Shown here piece by piece: positions 1-7,044 of a stretch of DNA of 9,607 nt. The notes beneath the pieces are model-generated. The model worked only from the letters and a program-made list of their open reading frames with translations. It was not told where the DNA came from and searched no databases. The stretch comes from an uncultured Lachnospiraceae bacterium (GTDB taxonomy: Bacteria; Bacillota; Clostridia; Lachnospirales; Lachnospiraceae), in contig CAJUBR010000046.1 in assembly GCA_910584695.1 (NCBI GenBank), forward strand, positions 12,082-21,688. Direction: 5' to 3'. Within the stretch, counting starts at the first letter, position 1, and each line of letters starts with the position of its first letter. The translations under genes and the position numbers were made by a program.

Positions 1-153
1 AGCAGTTTCCCCTTCCCCTAAGTACCAGCCGGCAAAAATATATCCAGCTTTCTCAGGTGTCGGCAGTTCCCCATATGTTTCACCAACAGTTACCTCTTTT
101 TCTTCCTCTTCATCCGGAAGGGTCCCTCCATCTGCATCCAGGGTCACTTTAAC
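1..153 (-). repeat. Tandem repeat unit 2 (partial, cut by window edge)
   Basis: This is the second unit of the 228-base tandem repeat, of which 153 bases are visible. The differences from unit 1 are A/C at the ATG/CTG codon, two GGA-to-GAA changes, ACT-to-ATT, and a silent GGA/GGG. More copies may follow outside the window. Confidence 0.93.
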
Positions 154-510
154 TTTATTTGCTGTCCACTTCGCTTTCAATGTGTGCTCCTCTGTCTGTT
201 CCACGGTGGTGGCTGCTTCTATCTTAACAGCAGTTTCTCCTTCCCCTAAGTACCAGCCGGCAAAAGTATATCCAGCTTTCTCAGGTGTCGGCAGTTCCCC
301 ATATGTTTCACCAACAGTTACCTCTTTTTCTCCCTCTCCATCCGGAAGGGTCCCTCCATCTGCATCCATGGTCACTTTAACCATTACTTCTTCTGCGTTT
401 ACACGCTGCCCAAAAGCCATTACATTAATAGAGGACAGCACCATTGCAAATACCATCATCCATGTCATCATTTTGTTACGCATACTCTGTCTCTTCATCT
501 GTCTCACCAT
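1..510 (-). CDS. Secreted InlB B-repeat (Listeria-Bacteroides repeat) surface protein, 3' part missing
   Basis: This is the N-terminal 170 residues of an open frame that runs off the left edge without a stop. A basic start is followed by a hydrophobic stretch (about residues 14-33) and a likely signal peptidase site after V37-N38-A39, so the product should be exported. From residue 44 it consists of 76-residue repeats: one full unit (44-119) and 51 residues of a second. Each holds the GYxFAGWY core and the LKAKW ending typical of InlB B-repeats (Flg_new-type), small beta modules common in Gram-positive surface proteins and adhesins. The wall anchor or other domains would lie beyond the edge. 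It starts 37 bases after the kinase stop, so it is probably co-transcribed. The start is uncertain: ATG at 510 has AAAGG only one base away, ATG at 498 has GGTGAG four bases upstream, and ATG at 483 is also possible; all keep the signal peptide. Family call is confident; function is unknown. Confidence 0.8.
   Translation of the reverse strand, partial: MVRQMKRQSMRNKMMTWMMVFAMVLSSINVMAFGQRVNAEEVMVKVTMDADGGTLPDGEGEKEVTVGETYGELPTPEKAGYTFAGWYLGEGETAVKIEAATTVEQTEEHTLKAKWTANKVKVTLDADGGTLPDEEEEKEVTVGETYGELPTPEKAGYIFAGWYLGEGETA
154..381 (-). repeat. Tandem repeat unit 1 (228 bp, one InlB B-repeat)
   Basis: This is the first complete unit of an in-frame tandem repeat with a 228-base period (76 codons). 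It encodes residues 44-119 of the surface protein, from VKVT to WTANK. It matches the next copy at all but 5 of the 153 bases that can be compared, one of the five silent. Confidence 0.93.
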
Positions 511-547
511 ACCTTTCTTTTTGTGTTTCGCCAGCTTTCCTTACCAT

Positions 548-2989
548 TCACTTACCAGTGTCCGAATTTTTCGCCGCATCTTCCGTACTATTTTTATCAT
601 ATTCCTGACAATATGCCTTTATCGCCTCGGAATCATACTTCTGTTTCAATCCTTTTGCAAATATGCTCATATTTCCTGTTATACCATCTGCAACCACAAT
701 ATCTCTATGTCTCCCTTCCTCCTTTTTATAACCATTAATAAACCCAGTCATATGACTATGTGTATCCTTAAAGGTATCAAATGCCTCTTTCTTGATGGGA
801 AACATGGTTGCTATCTTACTGCTATCTTTCCGGCTCTGTGCTCCATCCTGCATCATGACATATAGTAACCGTTTACATGCTTTCTCCCGATTGGAATCTT
901 CATTCTTTCTGATAGCAAACCGCTCGGAATAGATAACAAGCATCTCCTCTTTATCATTTACCACCACATAGGTCTGATAATTTTTTACCTGATTCGTATT
1001 CTTTATACCTTCTGCAATACCTTCTGCACCTTCAACCTCAGACAATTCCTTACGAAGTGAAACTCCGGAAACAATACAGTTTCCATGTAACCTATCTTCT
1101 ATCTCACCTTGTCCGTTGCCTTCCAATGCATTTTCCACTTCCGATATGCCATCTTCCGGAGGGATTCCAAGGCGGTATGTTGATTGATATGCCTTTTCAT
1201 TACAGCTTTGCATACGAATGAGCTGGCTGCAATCTGGCTGAGTTCCACTACCTTTTTTACTTAAGAGAGTTTCCCACGCATCATCATCCTGAAGATAGAC
1301 TGCCCTGATTGCCGCATCCCCCTCAAAAGCCAATATGTCCTGTTTCTGTTCCTGCTCCTCTGTTCCATCCTGCCTGCTGAATAATTCCAACAGCTCACTT
1401 AATCTGATTGTTCCATCTTTGCCTTCCAGTGTCGGTGTTTCATTCAATGTATTGTCCTCCTTCTCATATAATTCGCATACATAGAGAAGCAGGGTATCCA
1501 GTCCTGTAGGCAGTTCCTTATATGCAGGAAAGTGTTGTGTATATGTCTTTTCATCTAAATAAACATATTCCTTTTCATCTAGACTTTGATATACATCCTC
1601 AAGAGAAATCAAATCTGTTTTCTGCTCTTCTGATACATGATCGGTAATATACATATCCGGCCACTGCTCTTTGGGTGTTTCTTTTAACTGTTCCTCCATA
1701 TCTGGACAAACTTCAACGTCTATATTTGTTACTTTTTGATTCTCATCCCAGAACTTTTGCTGTTTTTCATTGTCTGACGAAAGTTCTCCCTGGTGAAACC
1801 CATTATTAAATGTATACTTGAGCTGTTTCTCCTGGTCTTCATTTTCCACCCATACAACAAGTGTATCTACCGCTGCTGAAAGGTTAGATTCCAATATGGG
1901 ATTCTGTGTGCCAGTCTTTACAAAGGCAATTGCCACACCGACTGCCAACACTAAAGCAGCTGCGGATGCAATAATCCAATTCCGTTTTCGCTTTCGCTTC
2001 TTAATCTTATCCTTTGGATATTCTGCTGTACGCTTATTCCTCAGTGCTTCCTCAAATTGCTGGATACCCTGGTACCGCAGTTCCGGCTGTACTGCCATAG
2101 CTTCCATAACTGCACGGTCAACATTGGAATTTACCTTAACCCCTAACTCCAATGGAGACTTTAACTTATCCTTGCGTTCACGCTCGGTAGACTCAATGGG
2201 TTTTCTTCCAGTAAGCATCTGATAAAAGATTGCCCCCACCGAATAGATATCCGTATAAAATCCCTGCCGGCTTTTATCCCGGTACTGTTCCGGGGCAGAA
2301 TATCCGATTTTGATTACCTTCTCCCCTGCTATTCCTTCCTTACTGTTGTTCAACTGTGCTGCCCCAAAATCAAAAATCTTTATGGAATTTTCATCGGTAA
2401 TGAAAATATTGTCTGGACTAATATCCCGATGAATGATTCCCTTGCTGTGAATCTTCTTTACCCCTTCAATAATCGGCATGATTACACCCAGAGCCACTTC
2501 CGCCGACATTGCTCCCTGTTTTTCCAGGTAATCCTTTAATAAAATACCATCTATGTACTCCATAATGATATATGCCGTTTTATTCTCTTCAAAGTAATCA
2601 TAAATATTCACAATATCCTTTGCCTTGCCGAATTGGGCGACACTTTGTGCTTCCATAAAGAATCGCTTTAACTGGGTATTATATTGTTCCCTGCGTTCAC
2701 CGGATAGCAATCCAACCTTTGTCTCACCCGGTGACCGGTTTACCAGTCCCATAGGATAAAACTCTTTAGCTGCAACGATAATACCCAGAGTGGTATCATA
2801 ACATTTATAGGTAATGCCAAATCCGCCGAACCCGATTACGGTTCCTACAATAAAATGGTCTCCCAGAATGGTTCCGGGTGTCAGACAATGCGGCTGTACA
2901 GGGGGTGTTCCTTCCACATACCCACAATAGGGACAGACCTCATACTGTCCTTTCACACTAAAGCAATTCATACACAATTCACTTGCCAT
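548..2989 (-). CDS. Membrane Ser/Thr protein kinase with N-terminal zinc ribbon and solute-binding-protein-like outside domain
   Basis: An 813-residue Hanks-type kinase. A zinc ribbon (C6, C9, C19, C22) comes first. The kinase domain (about 45-315) has glycine loop GFGGFG (53-58), lysine K75, HRDISPDN (187-194; D189 the catalytic base), DFG (207-209) and APE (232-234), so it should be active. The HRD loop has serine where most Ser/Thr kinases have lysine. A basic stretch (329-336) precedes one membrane span (about 338-358). The outside region (about 375-813) has no PASTA repeats. It resembles family 1 extracellular solute-binding proteins in order of motifs: LVVWV (377-381), WPDMYITD (443-450), LPTGLDTLLLYV (493-504), FEGDAAI (555-561), RLLYVMMQDGAQ (707-718), FPIKKEAFD (730-738). 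This suggests ligand sensing across the membrane; the kinase assignment is secure, the outside fold is inferred. ATG is preceded by AAGGAG at 8 bases. It starts 14 bases after the membrane FHA gene. Confidence 0.93.
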   Translation of the reverse strand: MASELCMNCFSVKGQYEVCPYCGYVEGTPPVQPHCLTPGTILGDHFIVGTVIGFGGFGITYKCYDTTLGIIVAAKEFYPMGLVNRSPGETKVGLLSGERREQYNTQLKRFFMEAQSVAQFGKAKDIVNIYDYFEENKTAYIIMEYIDGILLKDYLEKQGAMSAEVALGVIMPIIEGVKKIHSKGIIHRDISPDNIFITDENSIKIFDFGAAQLNNSKEGIAGEKVIKIGYSAPEQYRDKSRQGFYTDIYSVGAIFYQMLTGRKPIESTERERKDKLKSPLELGVKVNSNVDRAVMEAMAVQPELRYQGIQQFEEALRNKRTAEYPKDKIKKRKRKRNWIIASAAALVLAVGVAIAFVKTGTQNPILESNLSAAVDTLVVWVENEDQEKQLKYTFNNGFHQGELSSDNEKQQKFWDENQKVTNIDVEVCPDMEEQLKETPKEQWPDMYITDHVSEEQKTDLISLEDVYQSLDEKEYVYLDEKTYTQHFPAYKELPTGLDTLLLYVCELYEKEDNTLNETPTLEGKDGTIRLSELLELFSRQDGTEEQEQKQDILAFEGDAAIRAVYLQDDDAWETLLSKKGSGTQPDCSQLIRMQSCNEKAYQSTYRLGIPPEDGISEVENALEGNGQGEIEDRLHGNCIVSGVSLRKELSEVEGAEGIAEGIKNTNQVKNYQTYVVVNDKEEMLVIYSERFAIRKNEDSNREKACKRLLYVMMQDGAQSRKDSSKIATMFPIKKEAFDTFKDTHSHMTGFINGYKKEEGRHRDIVVADGITGNMSIFAKGLKQKYDSEAIKAYCQEYDKNSTEDAAKNSDTGK

Positions 2990-3003
2990 GTTCTATACTC
3001 CTT

Positions 3004-3927
3004 CTACTCCAATCGAAATTTATTTTTTTCATCACCAATAGCTATGACGGATCCGATTGGAATCTCTATCTCTATATTTTGCGGCAGACAATCCTCTGAG
3101 CCATCTACAAAAGTTCCGTTACTGGAAAAATCCTTGATCACAAAACTCTTTTCCTTCCCATTCCATTTTATATAACAATGGTTCCGGCTGACCTTATCCT
3201 GTCCCTCAAAGACCAGATCATTATTGGGTAATCTCCCAAGCCGTATGCATTCCCCATCCTGAAAGGAAATTTCTGCTCCCGCATAAATGCCGGTCAGTCC
3301 TACCATAACACCTTTCGGTACACCCGGAACATAAGGGGGGATCATTGCCGTCTGCTCCTTGGGAAGCGGTTCTTTTTTATCCTCTGCAAGGACACTGTAT
3401 CTTGCCTCAATCTGTTCCTGCTTCAATTCCCGGACCTGTGGGATTTGTACAATGGCCGGCTCCTCCGTTTCCTGTCCCTTATACAACAGCGTGATAAGTG
3501 CCAAAATACTGGCAGCCGTAGAGCAGATCAGATTTCCACTTCCCGCAATATCCCGGGTATAATATTTGCTTGGAAAATATAGTCCTAAAGAGCAAACGAA
3601 AGCTATATACAAAGCAAGTACCATAAAAATCAGGATACTGCTGACAATCTGGCGTTCTCTTCCAACCATCCCCCAGATTCCTGCCACCAAAGACAGAAAA
3701 AGGGGAAGTAAAATTACAACCAGCATCCAGACAACTCTTCCTGTAGAAACAGGCAACTCATAGGGTGCATCCTCTGACCACACTTTTACTACATAATCGA
3801 GCTGTGAATATGTTTCGATTGGATAATTTACTTGCTCATATTTTGCAACCGGTAGAAAAAACAAGATGATATTCAATAAAACAACAATTCCGCCTGCAAT
3901 TCGTAGTGTCTTGTTCCTGTTGTCCAT
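3004..3927 (-). CDS. Four-span membrane protein with C-terminal cytoplasmic FHA domain
   Basis: 307 residues. Four hydrophobic segments (about 8-26, 65-86, 93-115, 130-149) place both ends in the cytoplasm, with a short outside loop (about 27-64) after the first span. A charged linker (150-205) leads to a canonical FHA domain (about 206-306) with LGR (230-232), SRNH (247-250) and SSNGT (268-272), the residues that read phosphothreonine in this family. It is the most conserved FHA of the soluble and four-span proteins here, so it probably binds a phosphorylated partner such as a kinase or one of the soluble FHA adaptors and holds it at the membrane. The four-span part is not recognised as a known transporter or receptor. 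ATG at 3927 follows AGAGG at a 6-base spacing. It lies 16 bases after the soluble FHA gene and 14 before the kinase gene. Confidence 0.9.
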   Translation of the reverse strand: MDNRNKTLRIAGGIVVLLNIILFFLPVAKYEQVNYPIETYSQLDYVVKVWSEDAPYELPVSTGRVVWMLVVILLPLFLSLVAGIWGMVGRERQIVSSILIFMVLALYIAFVCSLGLYFPSKYYTRDIAGSGNLICSTAASILALITLLYKGQETEEPAIVQIPQVRELKQEQIEARYSVLAEDKKEPLPKEQTAMIPPYVPGVPKGVMVGLTGIYAGAEISFQDGECIRLGRLPNNDLVFEGQDKVSRNHCYIKWNGKEKSFVIKDFSSNGTFVDGSEDCLPQNIEIEIPIGSVIAIGDEKNKFRLE

Positions 3928-3943
3928 ACCATGCCTCTTTTCT

Positions 3944-4714
3944 TTATTCCTTCTGTTTTTTTAATTCATTCAATACCGTATTCCAATTGAATTCCTTATT
4001 GCAAAGCGGCATAAACAAAAGATTCACATCACCCACTGTAATAACATCATATGCTTCTAATTTTACCGGATTTAAAACAACTTGTTCGTTCCTGTATACA
4101 AGGGTACTTGACTCTCCCGGCTGCACCAGATATAAATGCTCCTTTGGTTCATACACCACTATGGCATGCCGGTCTCTCGATACACTCTTATCTTCTGTCA
4201 GTGCCACATCCATCTGTGGACTGCGTCCTACAAAGTTCTTTCCAACCTTTAAGCGAAAATCGGTGCCAAGATGTGCACCGCCAAGTGCCACCAACCATCC
4301 AACACAAGGGGTGCTTACCTTCTGCGTTTTCGGTGCTTGTACTGATTGCACATCCATTGGCTTTCCTGTTGGAGACTCAAAAAAGTCGTCATCAAAAAAA
4401 CCTACTGTATGATCATTATCATCACTTGCCTCCATCGTATCACTCCATGGCTGTGTGGGCGTATCTAATTCATTATTCATTATTGCTTCTGTCGGTTCAT
4501 CTGCACTAAACCCGGCGATTGGCAGCCCTGAATTAACTATAGGTGCTACAGGTGGAACAGAAGCCTGCTGTACAGAAAACGGTTCTGTCACATCCCCTTC
4601 TGTAAATACGGCCGTAAGGCTTTCATCCGACGCACTTCCTCCCTGGCAATGCGGACATGAAGGATATTTCTCCTTATCATAAAAATGACCATTTTCACAT
4701 CTGCTTAAATTCAT
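3944..4714 (-). CDS. Soluble zinc-ribbon + FHA adaptor protein (second copy)
   Basis: 256 residues with no signal peptide or membrane span. The N-terminus CENGHFYD...CPHC (C6, H10, C20, C23) is a small metal-binding knuckle. A long acidic, proline-rich linker (about 25-135) holds several threonines in acidic context, most notably T103 in DNDHTVGFFDDD. The FHA domain (about 137-236) has VGR (162-164) but SRDRH (179-183) with an extra residue between Arg and His, and no S-x-N-G-T; the matching segment reads ESSTLVYRNE. It is a clear paralogue of the protein at 8880-9503: the shared core VGWL, FRL, KNFVGR, MDV, RD-x-H, LxFxPxC is collinear. Probable role: a phospho-switch adaptor for the neighbouring kinases and PP2C enzyme, by analogy with GarA/OdhI; this is inference. 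ATG at 4714 follows AAAGGGG by about 9 bases. Confidence 0.88.
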   Translation of the reverse strand: MNLSRCENGHFYDKEKYPSCPHCQGGSASDESLTAVFTEGDVTEPFSVQQASVPPVAPIVNSGLPIAGFSADEPTEAIMNNELDTPTQPWSDTMEASDDNDHTVGFFDDDFFESPTGKPMDVQSVQAPKTQKVSTPCVGWLVALGGAHLGTDFRLKVGKNFVGRSPQMDVALTEDKSVSRDRHAIVVYEPKEHLYLVQPGESSTLVYRNEQVVLNPVKLEAYDVITVGDVNLLFMPLCNKEFNWNTVLNELKKQKE

Positions 4715-4724
4715 TTGTTTTATC
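4713..4724 (-). repeat. 12-bp direct repeat GATAAAACAAAT, copy 2
   Basis: This copy reads GATAAAACAAAT on the minus strand. It ends on the first bases of the ATG of the zinc-ribbon FHA gene. An identical copy lies 31 bases away at the end of the phosphatase gene. It may be a chance or slippage duplication. Confidence 0.6.
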
Positions 4725-4743
4725 CCCTTTCCTATGTAAATTT

Positions 4744-4755
4744 ATTTGTTTTATC
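4744..4755 (-). repeat. 12-bp direct repeat GATAAAACAAAT, copy 1
   Basis: This copy begins inside the TGA stop codon of the PP2C gene. Together the two copies bracket nearly the whole 39-base gap, which also contains the AAAGGGG ribosome binding site of the next gene. Confidence 0.6.
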
Positions 4756-5650
4756 ATCTATTGATAGCTGATATCTTCTTAATATCCCTTTCCTGATAAT
4801 GAATCAACGCTACTGTTGTATTATCCTGTGAATGGGAATTTGCATGTGTGGCAGCTTCTACAAGTGCTTTCGCTTTTTTCTCTGGTTTCACCGCATCTGC
4901 TGTAATAATTCTCTTGATTTGTGCATCTGGCAGCGTTTTTGTAATACCATCACTGCACAGCATAATCACATCTCCATACTGTAATTCAAAAGGTGCCGTA
5001 TTGATATCCATCAGACTGACATTACCAATTCCTAAAAAACTAATCAATGCTTCTTTTTGACGTTTTGCCTTTGCCTCTTCCATCGTCAGTTGTCCGGCTG
5101 CCACCATATTCTGCAAGCGGAGCCAGTAATTGTGATCCCGTGTTACCTGTTTTATCTGATTTCCCCGAATAATATAAATCCGACTATCTCCTACGGAAGC
5201 CCAATACAGACGATTATCCTCTACAATACAGGCAACCATTGTTGTACCGGAGCCTTTTCCATCTTCTTTAGGAAAGTCATGAATCGTTCGGTCCACCACT
5301 CGGATTCCAGTTTGAAAAAACTCCGGAATATTTACTTCTGCTTCTTTCTCTATTTTTGTAAAACCCTGCACCATCATCTGCATTGCTGTCCGGCTCGCCT
5401 TTCCACCATCCGACATGCCGCCCATTCCATCACATACTAATGCCATTACACGCGTCCTTTTGTTAGATGCAAGAACTTTACTCGGCGTAACATACGCTGC
5501 ATCCTGCTGATATTTTCGATTTCCCGTTGCTGTCATTAACATCGTTGTTAATTCCGGTACTTTGCGTACTACTTGCCGGGAAACAGATTGCTGTACTGCA
5601 TTGCCTTTTTCTAAATTCTTTTCCTGTTTTCTTTTATTTTTTCCAAACAC
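4754..5650 (-). CDS. PP2C-family Ser/Thr protein phosphatase
   Basis: 298 residues; soluble, with a basic N-terminal extension of about 34 residues. It removes phosphate from Ser/Thr using two metal ions and should oppose the two kinases of this operon. Visible motifs: RKYQQDA (45-51), where the usual NQD is QQD, VCDGMGG (72-78), GSGTT (133-137), GDSRIY (154-159), TRDHN (170-174), SDGITK (233-238), DNTT (276-279). All metal-binding aspartates (D50, D74, D234, D276) are present, so it should be active. Length fits the bacterial PrpC/Stp class plus the extension. The start is GTG, chosen because GGAGGTGG lies at a good distance upstream and no ATG is better placed. One base separates it from the stop of the upstream kinase, so translational coupling with that kinase is likely. 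No membrane span or extra sensor domain. Confidence 0.95.
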   Translation of the reverse strand: MFGKNKRKQEKNLEKGNAVQQSVSRQVVRKVPELTTMLMTATGNRKYQQDAAYVTPSKVLASNKRTRVMALVCDGMGGMSDGGKASRTAMQMMVQGFTKIEKEAEVNIPEFFQTGIRVVDRTIHDFPKEDGKGSGTTMVACIVEDNRLYWASVGDSRIYIIRGNQIKQVTRDHNYWLRLQNMVAAGQLTMEEAKAKRQKEALISFLGIGNVSLMDINTAPFELQYGDVIMLCSDGITKTLPDAQIKRIITADAVKPEKKAKALVEAATHANSHSQDNTTVALIHYQERDIKKISAINR

Positions 5651-5651
5651 T

Positions 5652-7022
5652 TTATTCCACCTCCAGATAAAATATATACCGCTCTCTATTGGTCTGAATA
5701 TATACCCATTCCCCTTTCATCAAATATGCCATCTGATTTTTTTCCAACATTCCCTGACTGGTATAAGTTCTGTTTCCTGAATAATTTAGTACCGCAAATC
5801 GGTCTCTTTTGTCATCATACCAAAGCCTGCAATGCAGCCTGCTTACCTGCTTGTCACCACTAATCTGTACACATCCTTGTTTTATACCAACCTCTTTTCC
5901 GATATCTAATGTTCCGTTTTTTGTAAAATAATACCGCTGTCGCGTGTTTCCAACCTGCATCAAAACACACGCTTTCTTTATCAATTTTTCTTCAAATGTT
6001 TCTTCCTTATTTCCCTTTTCGATAGGCCAATGCCATACAGTAGGTGGCAATTCCTGTTGTTTTTTTACCATACCCATTTCTATCATAAAAGCCCGGACAC
6101 TTTGCGGACGGGCACGCCAATCCTCCATCATAGCATGCTCTACCGCATCACTAATACAATCCGGTATATCTAAAATTAAATTATTAAGTGGAGTAATCGG
6201 AATCCCCATGATACGATCCGGTGCATCCGGCGGCTTTTTCCCTGTAACCAGATAATAATAGGTAGCTCCCAATGCATATACATCTGTCCACGGTCCCTGA
6301 TTACCAGCACGTGAATATTGTTCAATCGGTGCAAAACCCGGCTTTACCAGAACTGACATGCTTTGAGGGGAATTCAGTGCATACATTCTGGTTGCACCAA
6401 AGTCAATCAAATACACCTGTTTATTTTTAGTCAGAATAATGTTATCCGGACTGACATCCCGATGTAACAGATGGTACTTATGTATTCGATGCAATGATAC
6501 TCCCACAGAATAAATAATCTGATTTGCTTCCTCATACGATATGCATCGTTCATTCATTGTCTGTAGATACCCATTTAATGTATATCCCTCTAATAATTCC
6601 ATAACCATATAAGCTGTTTCATTCTCTTCAAACAGATCATAAACATTTACAACATTCGTAACATCTTTTAGTTGGCTGAGCACCCTCGCCTCGTTTATAA
6701 ATACGCTAAGTCCATGCCGATACAAATCTCCCAATGTATGACTATTCGGAATAAGCTGACTATTCTCTGTCAATCTGCTTGCCCACTCCGCCGGAAAATA
6801 TTCCTTAATTGCCACCCGTTGTCTCTGCCTCATATCATATGCCACATAGGTAATACCAAAGCCGCCAATTCCAAGCACTCTTCCCACTATATATCTCTGA
6901 TTCAGAACCCTCTCTAATGGCAATGCTCTTGTTTCCCTTTGTACAACATTCTTAAAGCCACATACCGTACATACATTTTCTTGAAAAGTCTTCGTTGTAA
7001 AACAATTTGGACAACGCTTCAT
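5652..7022 (-). CDS. Soluble Ser/Thr protein kinase with N-terminal zinc ribbon and C-terminal divergent FHA domain
   Basis: 456 residues with no membrane span. A zinc ribbon (C4, C7, C18, C21) is followed by a Hanks-type kinase domain (about 44-315): glycine loop GIGGFG (51-56), VAIK lysine K73, HRDVSPDN (187-194; catalytic D189), DFG (207-209) and an APIE form of the APE motif (231-234). It should be active; the HRD loop has serine in place of the usual lysine, as in the other kinase here, and the two kinase domains are clear paralogues (shared DLFEEN/DYFEEN, GGFGITY, KE[YF][FY]P). After a linker, about residues 365-455 look like a degenerate FHA domain: DIGKE in place of the GR loop, VSRLHC (393-398), and NYSGNRTY (413-420) near the S-x-N-G-T position. 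Being soluble, it probably receives signals through a membrane partner such as the VWA-FHA protein encoded just upstream. ATG follows GAGGG at 6 bases; it is 22 bases after the VWA gene. Confidence 0.93.
   Translation of the reverse strand: MKRCPNCFTTKTFQENVCTVCGFKNVVQRETRALPLERVLNQRYIVGRVLGIGGFGITYVAYDMRQRQRVAIKEYFPAEWASRLTENSQLIPNSHTLGDLYRHGLSVFINEARVLSQLKDVTNVVNVYDLFEENETAYMVMELLEGYTLNGYLQTMNERCISYEEANQIIYSVGVSLHRIHKYHLLHRDVSPDNIILTKNKQVYLIDFGATRMYALNSPQSMSVLVKPGFAPIEQYSRAGNQGPWTDVYALGATYYYLVTGKKPPDAPDRIMGIPITPLNNLILDIPDCISDAVEHAMMEDWRARPQSVRAFMIEMGMVKKQQELPPTVWHWPIEKGNKEETFEEKLIKKACVLMQVGNTRQRYYFTKNGTLDIGKEVGIKQGCVQISGDKQVSRLHCRLWYDDKRDRFAVLNYSGNRTYTSQGMLEKNQMAYLMKGEWVYIQTNRERYIFYLEVE
5657..5664 (-). 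promoter_or_regulatory. Ribosome binding site GGAGGTGG that fixes the GTG start of the PP2C gene
   Basis: The sequence GGAGGTGG lies inside the last codons of the upstream kinase, nine bases (counted from GGAGG) before the GTG at 5650. It supports the non-ATG start and translational coupling of kinase and phosphatase. Confidence 0.8.
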
Positions 7023-7044
7023 CTGTATCCCTCACATCAGTAAA

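Noticed and set aside
1..381. CRISPR or other non-coding repeat array
   Set aside because: The 228-base period is an exact multiple of three, in frame, and encodes recognisable InlB B-repeats.
511..547. Terminator or promoter between the kinase and the surface-protein gene
   Set aside because: The 37-base gap shows no stable hairpin with a T run and no convincing -35/-10 pair.
182..865. Open plus-strand frame of 227 codons across the surface-protein and kinase ends
   Set aside because: It is antisense to a well-supported signal-peptide/repeat gene and to the kinase C-terminus, has no good ribosome site, and its product is a low-complexity Ser/Pro then hydrophobic string.
548..1915. PASTA-type (PrkC/Stk1) receptor kinase
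   Set aside because: The outside region contains no PASTA repeats; its motif order is closer to a solute-binding protein.
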